Shown here piece by piece: positions 17,640 to 27,467 of a stretch of DNA of 64,000 nucleotides (its first letter is position 1; the number at the start of each line of letters is the position of its first letter). Below the pieces are notes generated by a model. The model made no database searches, was not told where the DNA came from, and was given only the letters and a program-made list of their open reading frames with translations. Location: contig NZ_FQXP01000004.1 in the NCBI RefSeq assembly GCF_900130005.1, forward strand, positions 260,703-324,702. The letters run 5' to 3'. The DNA comes from Clostridium collagenovorans DSM 3089 (GTDB taxonomy: Bacteria; Bacillota; Clostridia; Clostridiales; Clostridiaceae). The position numbers were made by a program, and so were the translations under genes.

Positions 17640-18101
17640 TATATTTAAATATATGTATCTCAATAAAGAATACTTAGTATATTTGTATTTATTTTTAATT
17701 ATTAAATAACTCCGAGCTAATATAATATGTAGAAAATCACTTTTAAAGTATATATGTTCAATAGATAAATCTTCCTATATAAACTTAGCGGATTATGTAG
17801 TTATATTTGTTTGAAAATAAATTTAATTTTAAGATTATACTAGTGAAAGATATTAAGGTTGCTTTTAATTTCATGAATTTTAGTGTTAAATTTATATTAA
17901 TATGGGAAAAATATTTTTATTTGGTGTACAATTATTCTTGGAATACTTTTAGAGTATAATATGTGTTCATTATAATATGTAGCTATAAGTAAGGTCAAGA
18001 CTAATATGGAAAAATATGAAAAACATATGAATAATAGATATTAAAGTATGAAGTAAAGATTAAAAATGTAAACAGTTAGAATATATATAAGCATTAAAAT
18101 T
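17640..18101. other. AT-rich intergenic gap (~460 bp)
   Basis: Lies between divergent genes. Promoters for both are expected here, but no conserved operator, RNA structure or coding stretch can be supported. The RBS of the next gene, AGGAGGGG, begins at 18102. Confidence 0.5.
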
Positions 18102-18114
18102 AGGAGGGGAAGTT

Positions 18115-18657
18115 TTGAAGGAATTAATGGATTTATTTTGGACCTTTTGTAAAATAGGAGGTTTAACCTTTGGAGGAGGTTATTCTATGTTACCTATGCT
18201 ACAAAAGGAAGTTGTAGAGAGGAGAAAATGGGCAACAGAGGCAGAGATAATAGATTATTTTGCTGTTGGACAATGTACTCCAGGAGTCATAGCAGTTAAT
18301 ACGGCTACCTTTGTTGGATATAAGCAAAAGGGGATTATGGGGGGCATTATGGCAACCTTGGGTGTTATTTTTCCTTCTATAATTATAATCACTATAATAG
18401 CTGCATTTTTACAAAACTTTGCAGAGATTGCAGTTGTACAACATGCTTTCAATGGAATTAGAGTAGCTGTTGTTGCACTTATTATAAATGCTGTAATAAA
18501 AATAGGAAAAACCTCTATAGTGAACTGGTTAGGCGCAGTTATTGCTATTATTGCCTTTGTACTTACTGCCTTTTCTGGAATATCACCAGTGTATATTGTA
18601 ATAGCAGCTGCACTTGTTGGGCTATTATCAAAGGGAATGAGAGGTAAGAAGGCATGA
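18115..18657 (+). CDS. Chromate transporter half-protein (ChrA N-type)
   Basis: 180 residues, one Chromate_transp domain (CHR family, proposed chromate/sulfate antiport). It starts at TTG, 5 nt after AGGAGGGG. Hallmarks: FWTFCKIGGLTFGGGYSMLP near residues 8-28, AVGQCTPGVIAVNTATFVGY near 50-69, then hydrophobic helices. Full-length ChrA of proteobacteria is ~400 residues with two such domains; Firmicutes often encode them as a pair, as here. The stop overlaps the next start (ATGA). Confidence 0.9.
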   Translation: MKELMDLFWTFCKIGGLTFGGGYSMLPMLQKEVVERRKWATEAEIIDYFAVGQCTPGVIAVNTATFVGYKQKGIMGGIMATLGVIFPSIIIITIIAAFLQNFAEIAVVQHAFNGIRVAVVALIINAVIKIGKTSIVNWLGAVIAIIAFVLTAFSGISPVYIVIAAALVGLLSKGMRGKKA

Positions 18658-19217
18658 TTTATTTAACTTTGTTTTTAGAGTTTTTTAAAATAGGATTATT
18701 TTCTGTTGGTGGAGGGCTTGCAACTCTTCCATTTTTATATGAATTAGCCGATAAGTATACATGGTTTGATAAAAATATGTTATCCACAATGATAGCTGTA
18801 TCAGAATCTACTCCGGGACCTATTGGAGTAAACATGGCAACTTATTCAGGATTCCATTCTAGTGGGATTTTAGGTGGAATAGTAGCAACTATAGGGTTGA
18901 TAGTTCCATCAATTATAATTATTATAATTGTTGCTCATTTCTTAGATAAGTTTAAGGAAAGTGTATATGTGGAGTCTGTATTTAGTGGATTACGTCCAGC
19001 AGTTGTAGGGCTTATTTCTGCAGCTGGATTTGAGGTTCTGAAATTAAGTATTATAACATGGAATAGCATGGTACAGATTAAATCTATAGGTGACATTATA
19101 AATGTTAAAGCCACCATATTTCTGGCAATTTTAATTTACTTAACTAATAGGTATAAAAAACACCCGATTTTCTATATTGGAATAGCAGCTGTGGTTGGAG
19201 TTGTATTTAAAATATAG
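18654..19217 (+). CDS. Chromate transporter half-protein (ChrA C-type)
   Basis: 187 residues, second CHR-domain half. Hallmarks: FFKIGLFSVGGGLATLPFL (residues ~9-27) and ESTPGPIGVNMATYSGF (residues ~49-65), followed by helices. It overlaps the first half by 4 bp, and the two very likely assemble into one heterodimeric transporter in the membrane. A terminator follows at 19337. Confidence 0.9.
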   Translation: MIYLTLFLEFFKIGLFSVGGGLATLPFLYELADKYTWFDKNMLSTMIAVSESTPGPIGVNMATYSGFHSSGILGGIVATIGLIVPSIIIIIIVAHFLDKFKESVYVESVFSGLRPAVVGLISAAGFEVLKLSIITWNSMVQIKSIGDIINVKATIFLAILIYLTNRYKKHPIFYIGIAAVVGVVFKI

Positions 19218-19336
19218 AATTAAACTATGTGAATTAATATTTTGATAATTTAAAATGAAGGAATGTAAATAAAAAGTTTCAAAAATTCATAAAAATGTGA
19301 ATATAAAAGGAATTTAAAGGAAGAAGAAAAAGGGTG

Positions 19337-19368
19337 AAAAAGGCTATCTTTTATAGGTAGCTTTTTTT
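19337..19368 (+). terminator. Terminator of chromate transporter operon
   Basis: AAAAAGGCTATCT pairs imperfectly with AGGTAGCTTTTTTT over the loop TTTAT, ending in seven T residues. Confidence 0.7.
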
Positions 19369-19492
19369 ATTTGAACATATTCTTAGAATTTAAAATATTA
19401 TAGATTTGTATATTTTATAAATAAGTTATATATTATAAAAATAGTATAAAACTATACATTTAAACAGTCAAAAGATAAGGGAGGATTTTATA

Positions 19493-20194
19493 ATGCCAAA
19501 AATAGGAATGAGAATTGTTAAATCGTCCATAGCCGTATTTAGTTGTTTCTTAATATACCTAATTAGGGGGGAACAGGGGGTACCATTTTATTCCGCTATA
19601 GCAGCGATTTTATGTATGCAGCCTTGTGTAGCAAATAGCATAAAGGTAGGGAAAAACCGTGTTATTGGTACTTTAATTGGTGGTATATTTGGAATGGTCA
19701 TATTACTCCTAGAAAGAGGACTTTTCGCTAGTAGTCCCCTTATGATACAATATATGTTAATATCAGTTGCAATCATACCATTAATTTATATTACAGTACT
19801 TATTGAAAAAACCACAGCATCATATATAAGTTGTGTTGTTTTTTTAAGTGTAACAGTTTCCCATGCAATAGACGTAAATCCATATGGATTTGCATTTAAT
19901 AGAATATTAGATACTTTAATTGGGATTTTTGTATCAATAATTATAAATAGAATTTGGTTACCTAAGAATGAAGATGAGGCAATGGAAGAGCATGTTGAAG
20001 AAGTTATAGAAGAGATGGTAGACGAAGAAATGATTGATGAAGAGTTAATAGAAGAAGCTCTAAAAGAAGAAGTATTAGAGGAAGAAGCAAAACTGGATAA
20101 AGCTACTCTAATTAAAATAAAAGAAATTCAAGAAAAAGCTGCGAAGGAAATATCATTATTAAAACAACAGGCACATGAGAAAAGTAACAAGTAA
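19493..20194 (+). CDS. FUSC/aromatic-acid-exporter-like membrane protein with acidic tail
   Basis: 233 residues. Residues 1-155 hold about five hydrophobic segments with text typical of the Firmicutes ArAE_1 (DUF939) family: FYSAIAAILCMQP, VGKNRVIGTLIGGIFGM, and ILDTLIGIFVSIIINRIWLP at the end. Residues ~160-205 are a run of Glu/Asp-rich heptad-like repeats (EEVIEEM, DEELIEEAL, EEVLEEEA), then a Lys/Ala helix, probably a cytosolic coiled coil. RBS AAGGGAGG. Family members are assumed to export aromatic acids; that is not shown here. Confidence 0.75.
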   Translation: MPKIGMRIVKSSIAVFSCFLIYLIRGEQGVPFYSAIAAILCMQPCVANSIKVGKNRVIGTLIGGIFGMVILLLERGLFASSPLMIQYMLISVAIIPLIYITVLIEKTTASYISCVVFLSVTVSHAIDVNPYGFAFNRILDTLIGIFVSIIINRIWLPKNEDEAMEEHVEEVIEEMVDEEMIDEELIEEALKEEVLEEEAKLDKATLIKIKEIQEKAAKEISLLKQQAHEKSNK

Positions 20195-20240
20195 TATAGA
20201 GTTTTAATAGTATTTTGCTTTAGTAGTGAAGGGGGAAAAT

Positions 20241-20849
20241 ATGAAAATATATTTAGTGCGTCATGGGGAAACTAATTGGAATTTAGAACAGAAAATGCAA
20301 GGCTCTTATGATTCAGACTTAACAGAGAATGGGGTAAATGACGCAAAGTTATTAGGAGAAAGTCTTAAGAGTATTCATTTTGATGCAATATACTCTAGTC
20401 CCTTAGGAAGAGCGGCAGATACAGCAAAGTATGTTGCAGGAGATAGGGATGTAGAGATAATCTATAAGGATGAATTAAAGGAAATGAACTTTGGTATATT
20501 TGAAGGAGAACTTTATGAGGATATAAAAGAGAAGTATTCAACTGAATGGGATAACTTTTGGAATAAACCTCATTTATATAAGTCTATAGAGGGAGAAGAG
20601 TACACTGAAGTCATAGATAGAGCTAAAAGAATTTTAAATGAAATTATAGAAAATCATGAAGAGGGTAACATCCTTGTAGTTACTCATACAGCTTTAATAA
20701 AAGCTATTTATAGTATAATTAAGAATTTAACTCTTGAAGAGTATTGGAAAGAACCATATATTCATAATACCTGCTTAAGTGTAATAGAAGTAATAGAGGG
20801 AAAAGCAAGATTTGTTTTAGAGTGCGACACATCACATTTAGAAAAATAA
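20241..20849 (+). CDS. Histidine phosphatase family protein (phosphoglycerate-mutase fold)
   Basis: 202 residues. The catalytic RHGETNWN motif is at residues 7-14, with YSSPLGRAADTA near 53-64 and the second His in VVTHTALIKAIY near 144-155. The ATG at 20241 follows GAAGGGGGA; the frame could start 15 bp earlier, but that would overlap the RBS. Such proteins are often labelled GpmB or CobC (alpha-ribazole phosphatase). With no cobalamin genes nearby the substrate stays open. The flavodoxin-like gene follows after 25 bp, probably in the same transcript. Confidence 0.88.
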   Translation: MKIYLVRHGETNWNLEQKMQGSYDSDLTENGVNDAKLLGESLKSIHFDAIYSSPLGRAADTAKYVAGDRDVEIIYKDELKEMNFGIFEGELYEDIKEKYSTEWDNFWNKPHLYKSIEGEEYTEVIDRAKRILNEIIENHEEGNILVVTHTALIKAIYSIIKNLTLEEYWKEPYIHNTCLSVIEVIEGKARFVLECDTSHLEK

Positions 20850-20874
20850 AATCATATAAATTGGAGTGGATACT

Positions 20875-21441
20875 ATGAAAAATGTAGTTGTAGTTTATGA
20901 GTCTAAGTATGGGTACACTGAAAAATATGCTAAATGGATTTCTGAAGAATTGGATACGGATTTATTTTCAACATCAGATATTAATTTAGAAAAGCTAAAC
21001 AATTATAATTGTATTATTTATGGTGGTGGTCTTTATGCTGGAGGAATAAGCGGCATAAATCTTATCACTAAAAATTATGATAAACTAAAGGATAAAACAG
21101 TAGTTGTTTTCACATGTGGACTTGCAGATCCTAAGGAAGAAATAAATATAGAAAATATAAAAGTTTCACTTAGCAAAGTCTTTGATGAAAAAGCAATGAA
21201 GGATATAAAGTTTTTTCATTTAAGAGGCGGAATCAATTATAAAAAGCTTAATTTTATGCATAAAGCTATGATGGCTATGATTAAAAAAGTTTTAAGCAAA
21301 AAAGATCCTAAGGAACTTAAAAGTGAAGAGGTTACTCTCCTAGATACTTATGGAAAAGAAATAGATTTTTCAGATAAAAACACAATAGCTCCAATTGTAG
21401 AATTTGTTAAAGAAGTAGAGAACTATAGCTCAAATAAGTAA
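20875..21441 (+). CDS. Flavodoxin-domain protein
   Basis: 188 residues beginning VVVVYESKYGYTEKYAKWI, an FMN-phosphate-binding loop of the Flavodoxin_5 / protoporphyrinogen-oxidase HemG-like type. IYGGGLYAGGI near residue 50 and VVFTCGLADP near 80 are the other FMN-site strands; the C-terminal half matches the HemG-like extension (FHLRGGINYKKLN, MHKAMMAMIKK). Read from the ATG at 20875 with GGAG 10 nt upstream. Probably a redox protein using FMN; a haem role is not indicated by its neighbours. Confidence 0.8.
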   Translation: MKNVVVVYESKYGYTEKYAKWISEELDTDLFSTSDINLEKLNNYNCIIYGGGLYAGGISGINLITKNYDKLKDKTVVVFTCGLADPKEEINIENIKVSLSKVFDEKAMKDIKFFHLRGGINYKKLNFMHKAMMAMIKKVLSKKDPKELKSEEVTLLDTYGKEIDFSDKNTIAPIVEFVKEVENYSSNK

Positions 21442-21464
21442 TGTTATAGTAAAAATAAAATGTA

Positions 21465-21502
21465 AAAACCAAGCATAAAGTGATTTTAGGCTTGGTTTTT
21501 TT
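21465..21502 (+). terminator. Rho-independent terminator
   Basis: AAAACCAAGC pairs with GCTTGGTTTT over a 15-nt loop, followed by TTT. Ends the phosphatase/flavodoxin unit. Confidence 0.85.
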
Positions 21503-21522
21503 AAATTGTAAAATAGTTATTT

Positions 21523-21871
21523 TTAACAATGTTCCTTTCGTAATCTTTTAATTTCATTTATATCTAATCCAGTTTTCTCTGCTATGGTTTCATCATCTAA
21601 TATATCAAGTAACTTTAATAGCCACTTCTTTTTTTCCTTCTTCAATCTTTTCTTTATCACGGTCTAATAATGTCATAAATTCCACCTCCACACTAGGATT
21701 GCTTTTAACTTCAATTACTCTTTTATTAATATTCTTAACCAAAGTTCCAGTAGCTTCTTCTGAGGTTTTATCATCAGAATTCGCCACGTACTTTAAAAAC
21801 TCAATAAGCTCATCACTTAAATCTTTTATAACTCCTGTAGTGTTAAATATATTTTTCATTTGAAGGAGCAT
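21523..21871 (-). pseudogene. Rpn/PD-(D/E)XK transposase-nuclease C-terminal remnant, frameshifted
   Basis: The minus-strand frame from 21871 reads LSDELIEFLKYVANS ... VEVEFMTLLDRDKEKIEEG, which is the C-terminal helical part of Rpn-family recombination-promoting nucleases (the PDDEXK transposase family). It hits a stop near 21605, but the expected tail LLDILDDETIAEKTGLD ... IKRLRKEHC continues in another frame to a stop at 21523. The N-terminal catalytic half (~200 residues) is missing. So the gene is both truncated and frameshifted. Confidence 0.7.
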
Positions 21872-22132
21872 GTCAATTTAGTATAAAAAATATGTTATAA
21901 TATCTTTGGTAAAATTAACTAGGAATTTAAAGGATATTTATATAAGAGATATAAGATCTAATTAATATTCTACATTTGTGTTTATTCCGAAATTAGGTTT
22001 AATATTAAATAAAATCAAGAGTGTTTATTAGAATATATATTAGTATTTTTAAACTTAACTTTAGTTACAAATTTAAATTTATAGATAGTGAATTCATTTA
22101 ATTATAAATATTTTATGGAGAGTGCAATTACC

Positions 22133-23785
22133 ATGAAAGACGATAATAGGAAGGTATTAAATAGTTTATTTAAATTAATGAAACCTTATAGTAAGTCCTT
22201 TGTATTATTCTTTTTTGCTATACTTTTTCAGGCGAGTATAAGCGTATTATTTCCTTTTATATTTTCATATTTAATAAATGAGGTATATTATAATAAAAAC
22301 TTAAGTGTATTAGGCAGTGTTATAGGTATTTATTTAATTTTGTTTTTAATAAGAAGTTTGCTAAATTTAGTTGAGAGTCGTATAAAAGCTAATATGCTTA
22401 CGGATTTTTTACTAGATATAAGGAGTAAAACCTTTAATTCTATTATTTTTCTAAAGCCTAAGTATATGAATGATATTAACATAGGTGAAGAAATAATGAA
22501 GTTAAATAAGGATATGGAGCATATATTCTATTTTGTTTATGGAATATTTTACAATATAACAGATGCAATAAAATTAATATTGACTTTAATAATTATATAC
22601 ACAATGAATAAAGAATTATTTTTAATTATACTGTTTATTGTACCTTGTATAGTTGTTCTTTCTCATAAGCTTGGAGGAAAGATAAGCAAAGAAAATATGA
22701 AGTATAGGAAAGAGTGTGGCAAGCTATCAGGATGGTTATTTGAAATTATCCAGGGGATTAGGGATATTAGATTAATGTCTGCTCATAAAAGTGTAATTGA
22801 TTTATATAAGGAAAAGCTTAATAAGATAAATAACAAGGAAATGAAGCTTAATCTTAATAATGCAATAATTGAAAGAATAATAAGCTTTGCAGAACTTATT
22901 GGAACTCTTATTGTATATGTATCATCAGTTATATTTATTAGTGCAGGTAAGTTGTCAATAGGAGGTTTTGTAGCTATTATTGATTACTTTGGAAATACTC
23001 AAGGTTTGCTTGGAAGCTTAGCTACCTCACAGGTAACTTTATGTAAAGATTTTGAGTACATTAAGAACTTGCTTAATTATATGGAGCAATGTCTAGAAAA
23101 GGGGGAAGCTTTTAATAGTAGTAATAATACTTACATATCAAGTTCAGAAATAGAGTTTTGTAATGTTGATTTTGGTTATGATAATAGAGACAAAATCCTG
23201 GATAATATAAACTTTAAAATAAAATCAGGAGAAACCATTGCTATTACTGGTAAAAATGGCTCAGGAAAAAGTACTTTAATGAATTTATTAATGAGATTTT
23301 ATGAAGCTGATGAAGGGAAAATAACACTTGGTAATGTAGATATAAGAGAAATACCTTTAGATTATCTAAGAAAATATTGTGGTATTGTACTTCAAGATCA
23401 CATGGTTTTTGATGGTTCCATAAAAGATAATCTACAAATTGGAAATGAAAATTGTAGCTTTGAAGACTTAGTAGAGCTATGTAAAAAGGTGAATTTGTAT
23501 GATTTCATATGCGGTTTACCTGCAGGCATGGATACTATACTAGGTACAGAGGGAATACAACTATCAGGGGGACAAAAACAAAGGCTGTGTATTGCTAGAG
23601 TTTTACTAAGAAATCCTGAGATTATAATTTTTGATGAAGCCACTTCAGCTCTTGATAGTGAAACAGAGAAAATCATTATGGAAACCATAGAGTGTTACAA
23701 AGGTAAAAAGACGATAATATTTATAACACATAGTTTATCCATGGTGCAAATAGCGGATAGAGTACTTTCAATGGACAGTGAGTAA
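22133..23785 (+). CDS. ABC exporter subunit A of second pair
   Basis: 550-residue exporter with fused domains. I start at the ATG at 22133 (MKDDNRKVLN), which has GGAGAG about 11 nt upstream; a GTG at 22088 or ATG at 22115 in the same frame lack an RBS. About six membrane helices occupy residues 20-290. The ATPase domain contains Walker A GKNGSGKST, VLQDHMVFDGSI, LSGGQKQR, Walker B IIIFDEATSALD and THSLS. It pairs with the next gene 11 bp downstream. Substrate unknown; no precursor peptide or modification gene is visible beside it. Confidence 0.88.
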   Translation: MKDDNRKVLNSLFKLMKPYSKSFVLFFFAILFQASISVLFPFIFSYLINEVYYNKNLSVLGSVIGIYLILFLIRSLLNLVESRIKANMLTDFLLDIRSKTFNSIIFLKPKYMNDINIGEEIMKLNKDMEHIFYFVYGIFYNITDAIKLILTLIIIYTMNKELFLIILFIVPCIVVLSHKLGGKISKENMKYRKECGKLSGWLFEIIQGIRDIRLMSAHKSVIDLYKEKLNKINNKEMKLNLNNAIIERIISFAELIGTLIVYVSSVIFISAGKLSIGGFVAIIDYFGNTQGLLGSLATSQVTLCKDFEYIKNLLNYMEQCLEKGEAFNSSNNTYISSSEIEFCNVDFGYDNRDKILDNINFKIKSGETIAITGKNGSGKSTLMNLLMRFYEADEGKITLGNVDIREIPLDYLRKYCGIVLQDHMVFDGSIKDNLQIGNENCSFEDLVELCKKVNLYDFICGLPAGMDTILGTEGIQLSGGQKQRLCIARVLLRNPEIIIFDEATSALDSETEKIIMETIECYKGKKTIIFITHSLSMVQIADRVLSMDSE

Positions 23786-23796
23786 AGGGGGATAAC

Positions 23797-25458
23797 ATGA
23801 GAGGATTTAAAGAAAGATTTGAGATTTTTAACTTAATTAAAAGTAATACAAAGCTTAAGTTAAATCAAATTATAATAATGAAATTACTTTTAATGATTGT
23901 CACCCTTATACCACCAATGTTGTATAAAATCTTAATTGATGATGTAATAGTAAAACAAAAGCTATCTTATTTAAAAATAGTAGTTATCTTATATATAGCT
24001 TTATTTTTAATAGAATCCTTAATTTTATATTATAAAACCTATAAAGAAAACTTAGTATACAATAAATTATCATATGATATTAAAACAACATTATTTAAAT
24101 TTTGCATATATGAAAAAAATGATTTTACAGAGAGATTTGAAAATGCAGATATAAAGAATCGTTTGGATAATGATGTGGAATCAATGGTTAATTTTGTTCA
24201 AATACAAATTGTTGAATGCATAATAGAAGTAGTTCAATTACTTATAAGTGCAGCTCTTTTGATAAGTATAAATTATAAGTTAGCATTCATATCATTTTTA
24301 GTTGTACCCACATCCTTTATAATATCTAAGAAAATAAAAAATAATATTTCCAAGGAAACAAAGGAATATCAAAAGAAATTTTATAGCTATGAAAACTGGC
24401 TGCAGAAGACTTTATTAGGATGGAAAGAGGTAAAAGCCTTAAATATTGAAGATGATGTATGCAATGACTTTACAAAGAGATGGAATGGATTGAAATCTCA
24501 TTACGTAAAAAAGACAGTAAATACTGATTTAGGATACATTCTGTCATCCTTTAATAACTTCTTTGTGAAAAAACTAAGCATTTACTGTATTGGAGGGGTT
24601 TTTGTTTATTACTCCTTGACAACTATAGGACAAGTACTTATGTTTATAAAGTATTTTCAATTGCTTTTTAATAGTATAGAAACTATAAATGGTTATGATA
24701 TTAAATTTTCAAGTGAAAAAATATTAATCTATAGAGTATTAGAATTCTTGAAGCTTGCTAAAAATTCAAAGGAACAAACAATAAGTAAAAATACCTTTGA
24801 GAATATGAATATAAAAATAGAAAATTTATATTTTAAATATCCTAATAGTTCTAACTTTGTACTTAAGAATCTTAAGCTTTTAATCAAGGAAGGAGAGAAA
24901 ATAGCTATATTAGGAGAAAGTGGCTGTGGTAAATCAACCTTGGCAAAGTTAATTCTAGGATTATATGATGACTATGAGGGGAATATTTATATAGGAGGCA
25001 AAGATATAAGAGAGGTAAAGGATACAGAGTTGTACTCAAATATCTCTGCTATAATGCAAGACACCATGCTTTTTAATATATCCATAAAAGAAAACTTAAG
25101 GATTGCTAGTAGTGAAGCAACAGAAAGTCAAATAGTTGAGGCATGTAAAATTGCCGACATCCATGATTTTATAGTTACATTACCACAGGGCTATGATACG
25201 GTAATAGGAAAAAACGGTACAAAACTATCAGGAGGACAAAGGCAGAAAATAGCAATTGCCAGAGCTCTTATAAAAGATGCCCCAATACTAATATTTGATG
25301 AATCAACATCAGCCTTAGATCGTGAAGCAGAAAGAACCATAATAAATGAATTAAATAAAATAAGTAAAAACAAAACAGTAATAATAATATCTCATAGAGA
25401 ATCAACTATAGAATATTGTAAGAGAATAGTGAAACTAAATGAATTAAATGAGTTATAG
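23797..25458 (+). CDS. ABC exporter subunit B of second pair
   Basis: 553-residue fused permease-ATPase. About six helices in residues 20-300, then Walker A GESGCGKST, Q-loop IMQDTMLFNISI, LSGGQRQK, Walker B ILIFDESTSALD and SHRES. Layout and spacing (GGGG RBS, 11-bp gap) show an operon with subunit A, and both ATP sites look intact. The stop is followed by a duplicated TAGGTGTTA before the next gene. Confidence 0.88.
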   Translation: MRGFKERFEIFNLIKSNTKLKLNQIIIMKLLLMIVTLIPPMLYKILIDDVIVKQKLSYLKIVVILYIALFLIESLILYYKTYKENLVYNKLSYDIKTTLFKFCIYEKNDFTERFENADIKNRLDNDVESMVNFVQIQIVECIIEVVQLLISAALLISINYKLAFISFLVVPTSFIISKKIKNNISKETKEYQKKFYSYENWLQKTLLGWKEVKALNIEDDVCNDFTKRWNGLKSHYVKKTVNTDLGYILSSFNNFFVKKLSIYCIGGVFVYYSLTTIGQVLMFIKYFQLLFNSIETINGYDIKFSSEKILIYRVLEFLKLAKNSKEQTISKNTFENMNIKIENLYFKYPNSSNFVLKNLKLLIKEGEKIAILGESGCGKSTLAKLILGLYDDYEGNIYIGGKDIREVKDTELYSNISAIMQDTMLFNISIKENLRIASSEATESQIVEACKIADIHDFIVTLPQGYDTVIGKNGTKLSGGQRQKIAIARALIKDAPILIFDESTSALDREAERTIINELNKISKNKTVIIISHRESTIEYCKRIVKLNELNEL

Positions 25459-25566
25459 GTGTTATAGGTGTTATAGAATGTAAGTTGGAAAGTTAATATA
25501 AATTAAGATATTAATATGTTTATTTTATTGAAGTAATATAATGCGCTATGAAAGGAATTAGAAATT

Positions 25567-26874
25567 ATGGAGAGAATAATTGAAGATTTAAAACAATACA
25601 AGCAATTAGAGCTAATACAGCATCTAGAAAAGTTGTCCTTAATAAAACAAGAAAAGCTAATTAAAAGTATTACAAACTTAGATAAAGCATTTAGTATATA
25701 TTCCTTATCTAAAATGAATGAAAATAATGCTAGTAGCAATGATAAAATAACAGCAGCAAAACATTTTGATATTGAAGATGCTAGTAATAAAGAAGAGTTA
25801 TTTAAGCTTGGAATAGAAGCTTTGAAAAATGGAGAAGTAGCTATTTTATTATTAGCAGGAGGGCAAGGAACAAGATTAGGACATAATGGACCTAAGGGAA
25901 CTTATAGCATAGGATTGCCTTCAGGAAAATCTTTTTTTCAATTACAGGCTGAACAACTAACTTATATGAAAACATTAACAGGGAAAAGTATTCCTTGGTA
26001 TATTATGACTTCTTTGGAGAATAATTATGATACCATTAAAACATTCAAGGAAAATAATTATTATGGACTTGAGGAAAGTGCAATAAATTTTTTCATTCAA
26101 GATGAGCTTCCTATAATAAGTTTTAATGGAGATTTACTTTTAAAAAATGATACGGAAATTCTGAAAGGGTCAAATGGAAATGGAGGAGTTTTTGAATCAC
26201 TTATTAAATCAGACAATATAAAGAGAATGAAAAATCAAGGTGTAAAATGGTTGTTTATTTATGGAATTGATAATATGTTAGTTAAAGTAGCAGACCCATA
26301 CTTTATTGGATTTACAATTAAATCTGGGCTTGATTGTTCAAGTAAATCTGTTAAAAGACTTGATCCTGAAGAAAATGGAGGAGTTTTTTGTTATAGAAAT
26401 AATAAGCCATCTATTTTGGAATACACTGAAATTGATGATGAAATTAAGTATTCAGTGGATGATAATGGTGAATTAAAATATAATGATTTAAATATTCTTT
26501 GTCATATGATTAAATTAGATGCACTTGAAAATATAGCAAAAGAAGAACTTCCATATCACAGAGCAATTAAGTCATATGAAGTGCTAAGTGAAAATGGCAA
26601 AAATAAGGTTGAAAAGGGTTATAAATTCGAAATGTTTATTTTTGATATTTTCAATAAGTTACAGGACATGGCAATTATGAGAGTTAACAGAGAATTAGAG
26701 TTTTTACCAGTTAAAAATAAGTCAGGAAAAGATAGTGCCGAGGTTGCGAGAGAAGTGTATTTGGAATTAAGCAAAAACTGGCTTATTAAGCAAGGTACAT
26801 CAAAAAACATCCAAGACAATAAGGAGGTAGAAATACCAATTACTACACTTTGGTATAAAAATAGCTTAGATTAA
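25567..26874 (+). CDS. UDP-sugar pyrophosphorylase family protein (UDPGP/UAP type)
   Basis: 435-residue nucleotidyltransferase. The UDPGP signature LLLAGGQGTRLGHNGPKG occurs at residues 95-111. IYGIDNMLVKVADP (about 235-248) and KSVKRLDPEENGGVF match the eukaryotic-type UDP-GlcNAc/UDP-glucose pyrophosphorylase fold rather than bacterial GalU or GlmU. It would make UDP-GlcNAc or UDP-glucose from UTP and the sugar-1-phosphate. RBS AAAGGAATT precedes the ATG. Probably separately transcribed from the exporter, and a strong terminator follows. Confidence 0.85.
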   Translation: MERIIEDLKQYKQLELIQHLEKLSLIKQEKLIKSITNLDKAFSIYSLSKMNENNASSNDKITAAKHFDIEDASNKEELFKLGIEALKNGEVAILLLAGGQGTRLGHNGPKGTYSIGLPSGKSFFQLQAEQLTYMKTLTGKSIPWYIMTSLENNYDTIKTFKENNYYGLEESAINFFIQDELPIISFNGDLLLKNDTEILKGSNGNGGVFESLIKSDNIKRMKNQGVKWLFIYGIDNMLVKVADPYFIGFTIKSGLDCSSKSVKRLDPEENGGVFCYRNNKPSILEYTEIDDEIKYSVDDNGELKYNDLNILCHMIKLDALENIAKEELPYHRAIKSYEVLSENGKNKVEKGYKFEMFIFDIFNKLQDMAIMRVNRELEFLPVKNKSGKDSAEVAREVYLELSKNWLIKQGTSKNIQDNKEVEIPITTLWYKNSLD

Positions 26875-26920
26875 GCTCTATGAAAAGCTTAGATAAAAAG
26901 CTTTATGCAATGATATAAGG

Positions 26921-26953
26921 AAGGAGTAGATAAGGTGATTATCTACTCCTTTA
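26921..26953 (+). terminator. Rho-independent terminator
   Basis: Perfect 13-bp stem AAGGAGTAGATAA / TTATCTACTCCTT with loop GGTGA, followed by TAACTTATT (a weak T-run). Confidence 0.8.
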
Positions 26954-27309
26954 ACTTATTGAATAATTCTCTGCAACTAGAATTTAATTGATAGATTTCA
27001 TGTTCACTTACATTTATCATTTAAACCTTGAAGTTCATACCTTTTTTAAATATAAAATTTACACAAAAATGAGAAGATATAGTGTTCAAAAAATTTTTTC
27101 TAACGTAGATGCTTTCATTTCCTGAATAATATAATAAATATATTTTGTATCATATGATAGATTGATAAGTGCTATATTGCTCAATGCAATATAATATAAT
27201 TTATCTAGAAAACAAGTTAACTTAATATTTGGAGGGAAATATTAAGTTGTGATTAATACTGAAAACATAATGGCTTAATGAGTCTTTATTAGGTTTATGA
27301 AAATCCTTA

Positions 27310-27393
27310 TTTTTATAAAGAGTCATCAAAGGCTCATCAAACATATAAAAAGCATAAATAAATGTATAAAATAGGAATAATATGTTAAAATAG
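27310..27393 (+). repeat. Direct repeat copy A bracketing the defence block
   Basis: 84-bp segment beginning TTTTTATAAAGAGT and ending AATAATATGTTAAAATAG. It matches 32141-32223 at roughly 85% by hand alignment, with weaker similarity extending about 45 bp further upstream in both copies. The last part resembles a promoter, and the first genes of the Shedu block start 75 bp later. Confidence 0.65.
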
Positions 27394-27467
27394 AATTAAG
27401 TATATTGGACAAGGTTCATGCCTTACAAGAGCCAACAAAATTACAAGAGAATAAAGGGGGATGTCCT

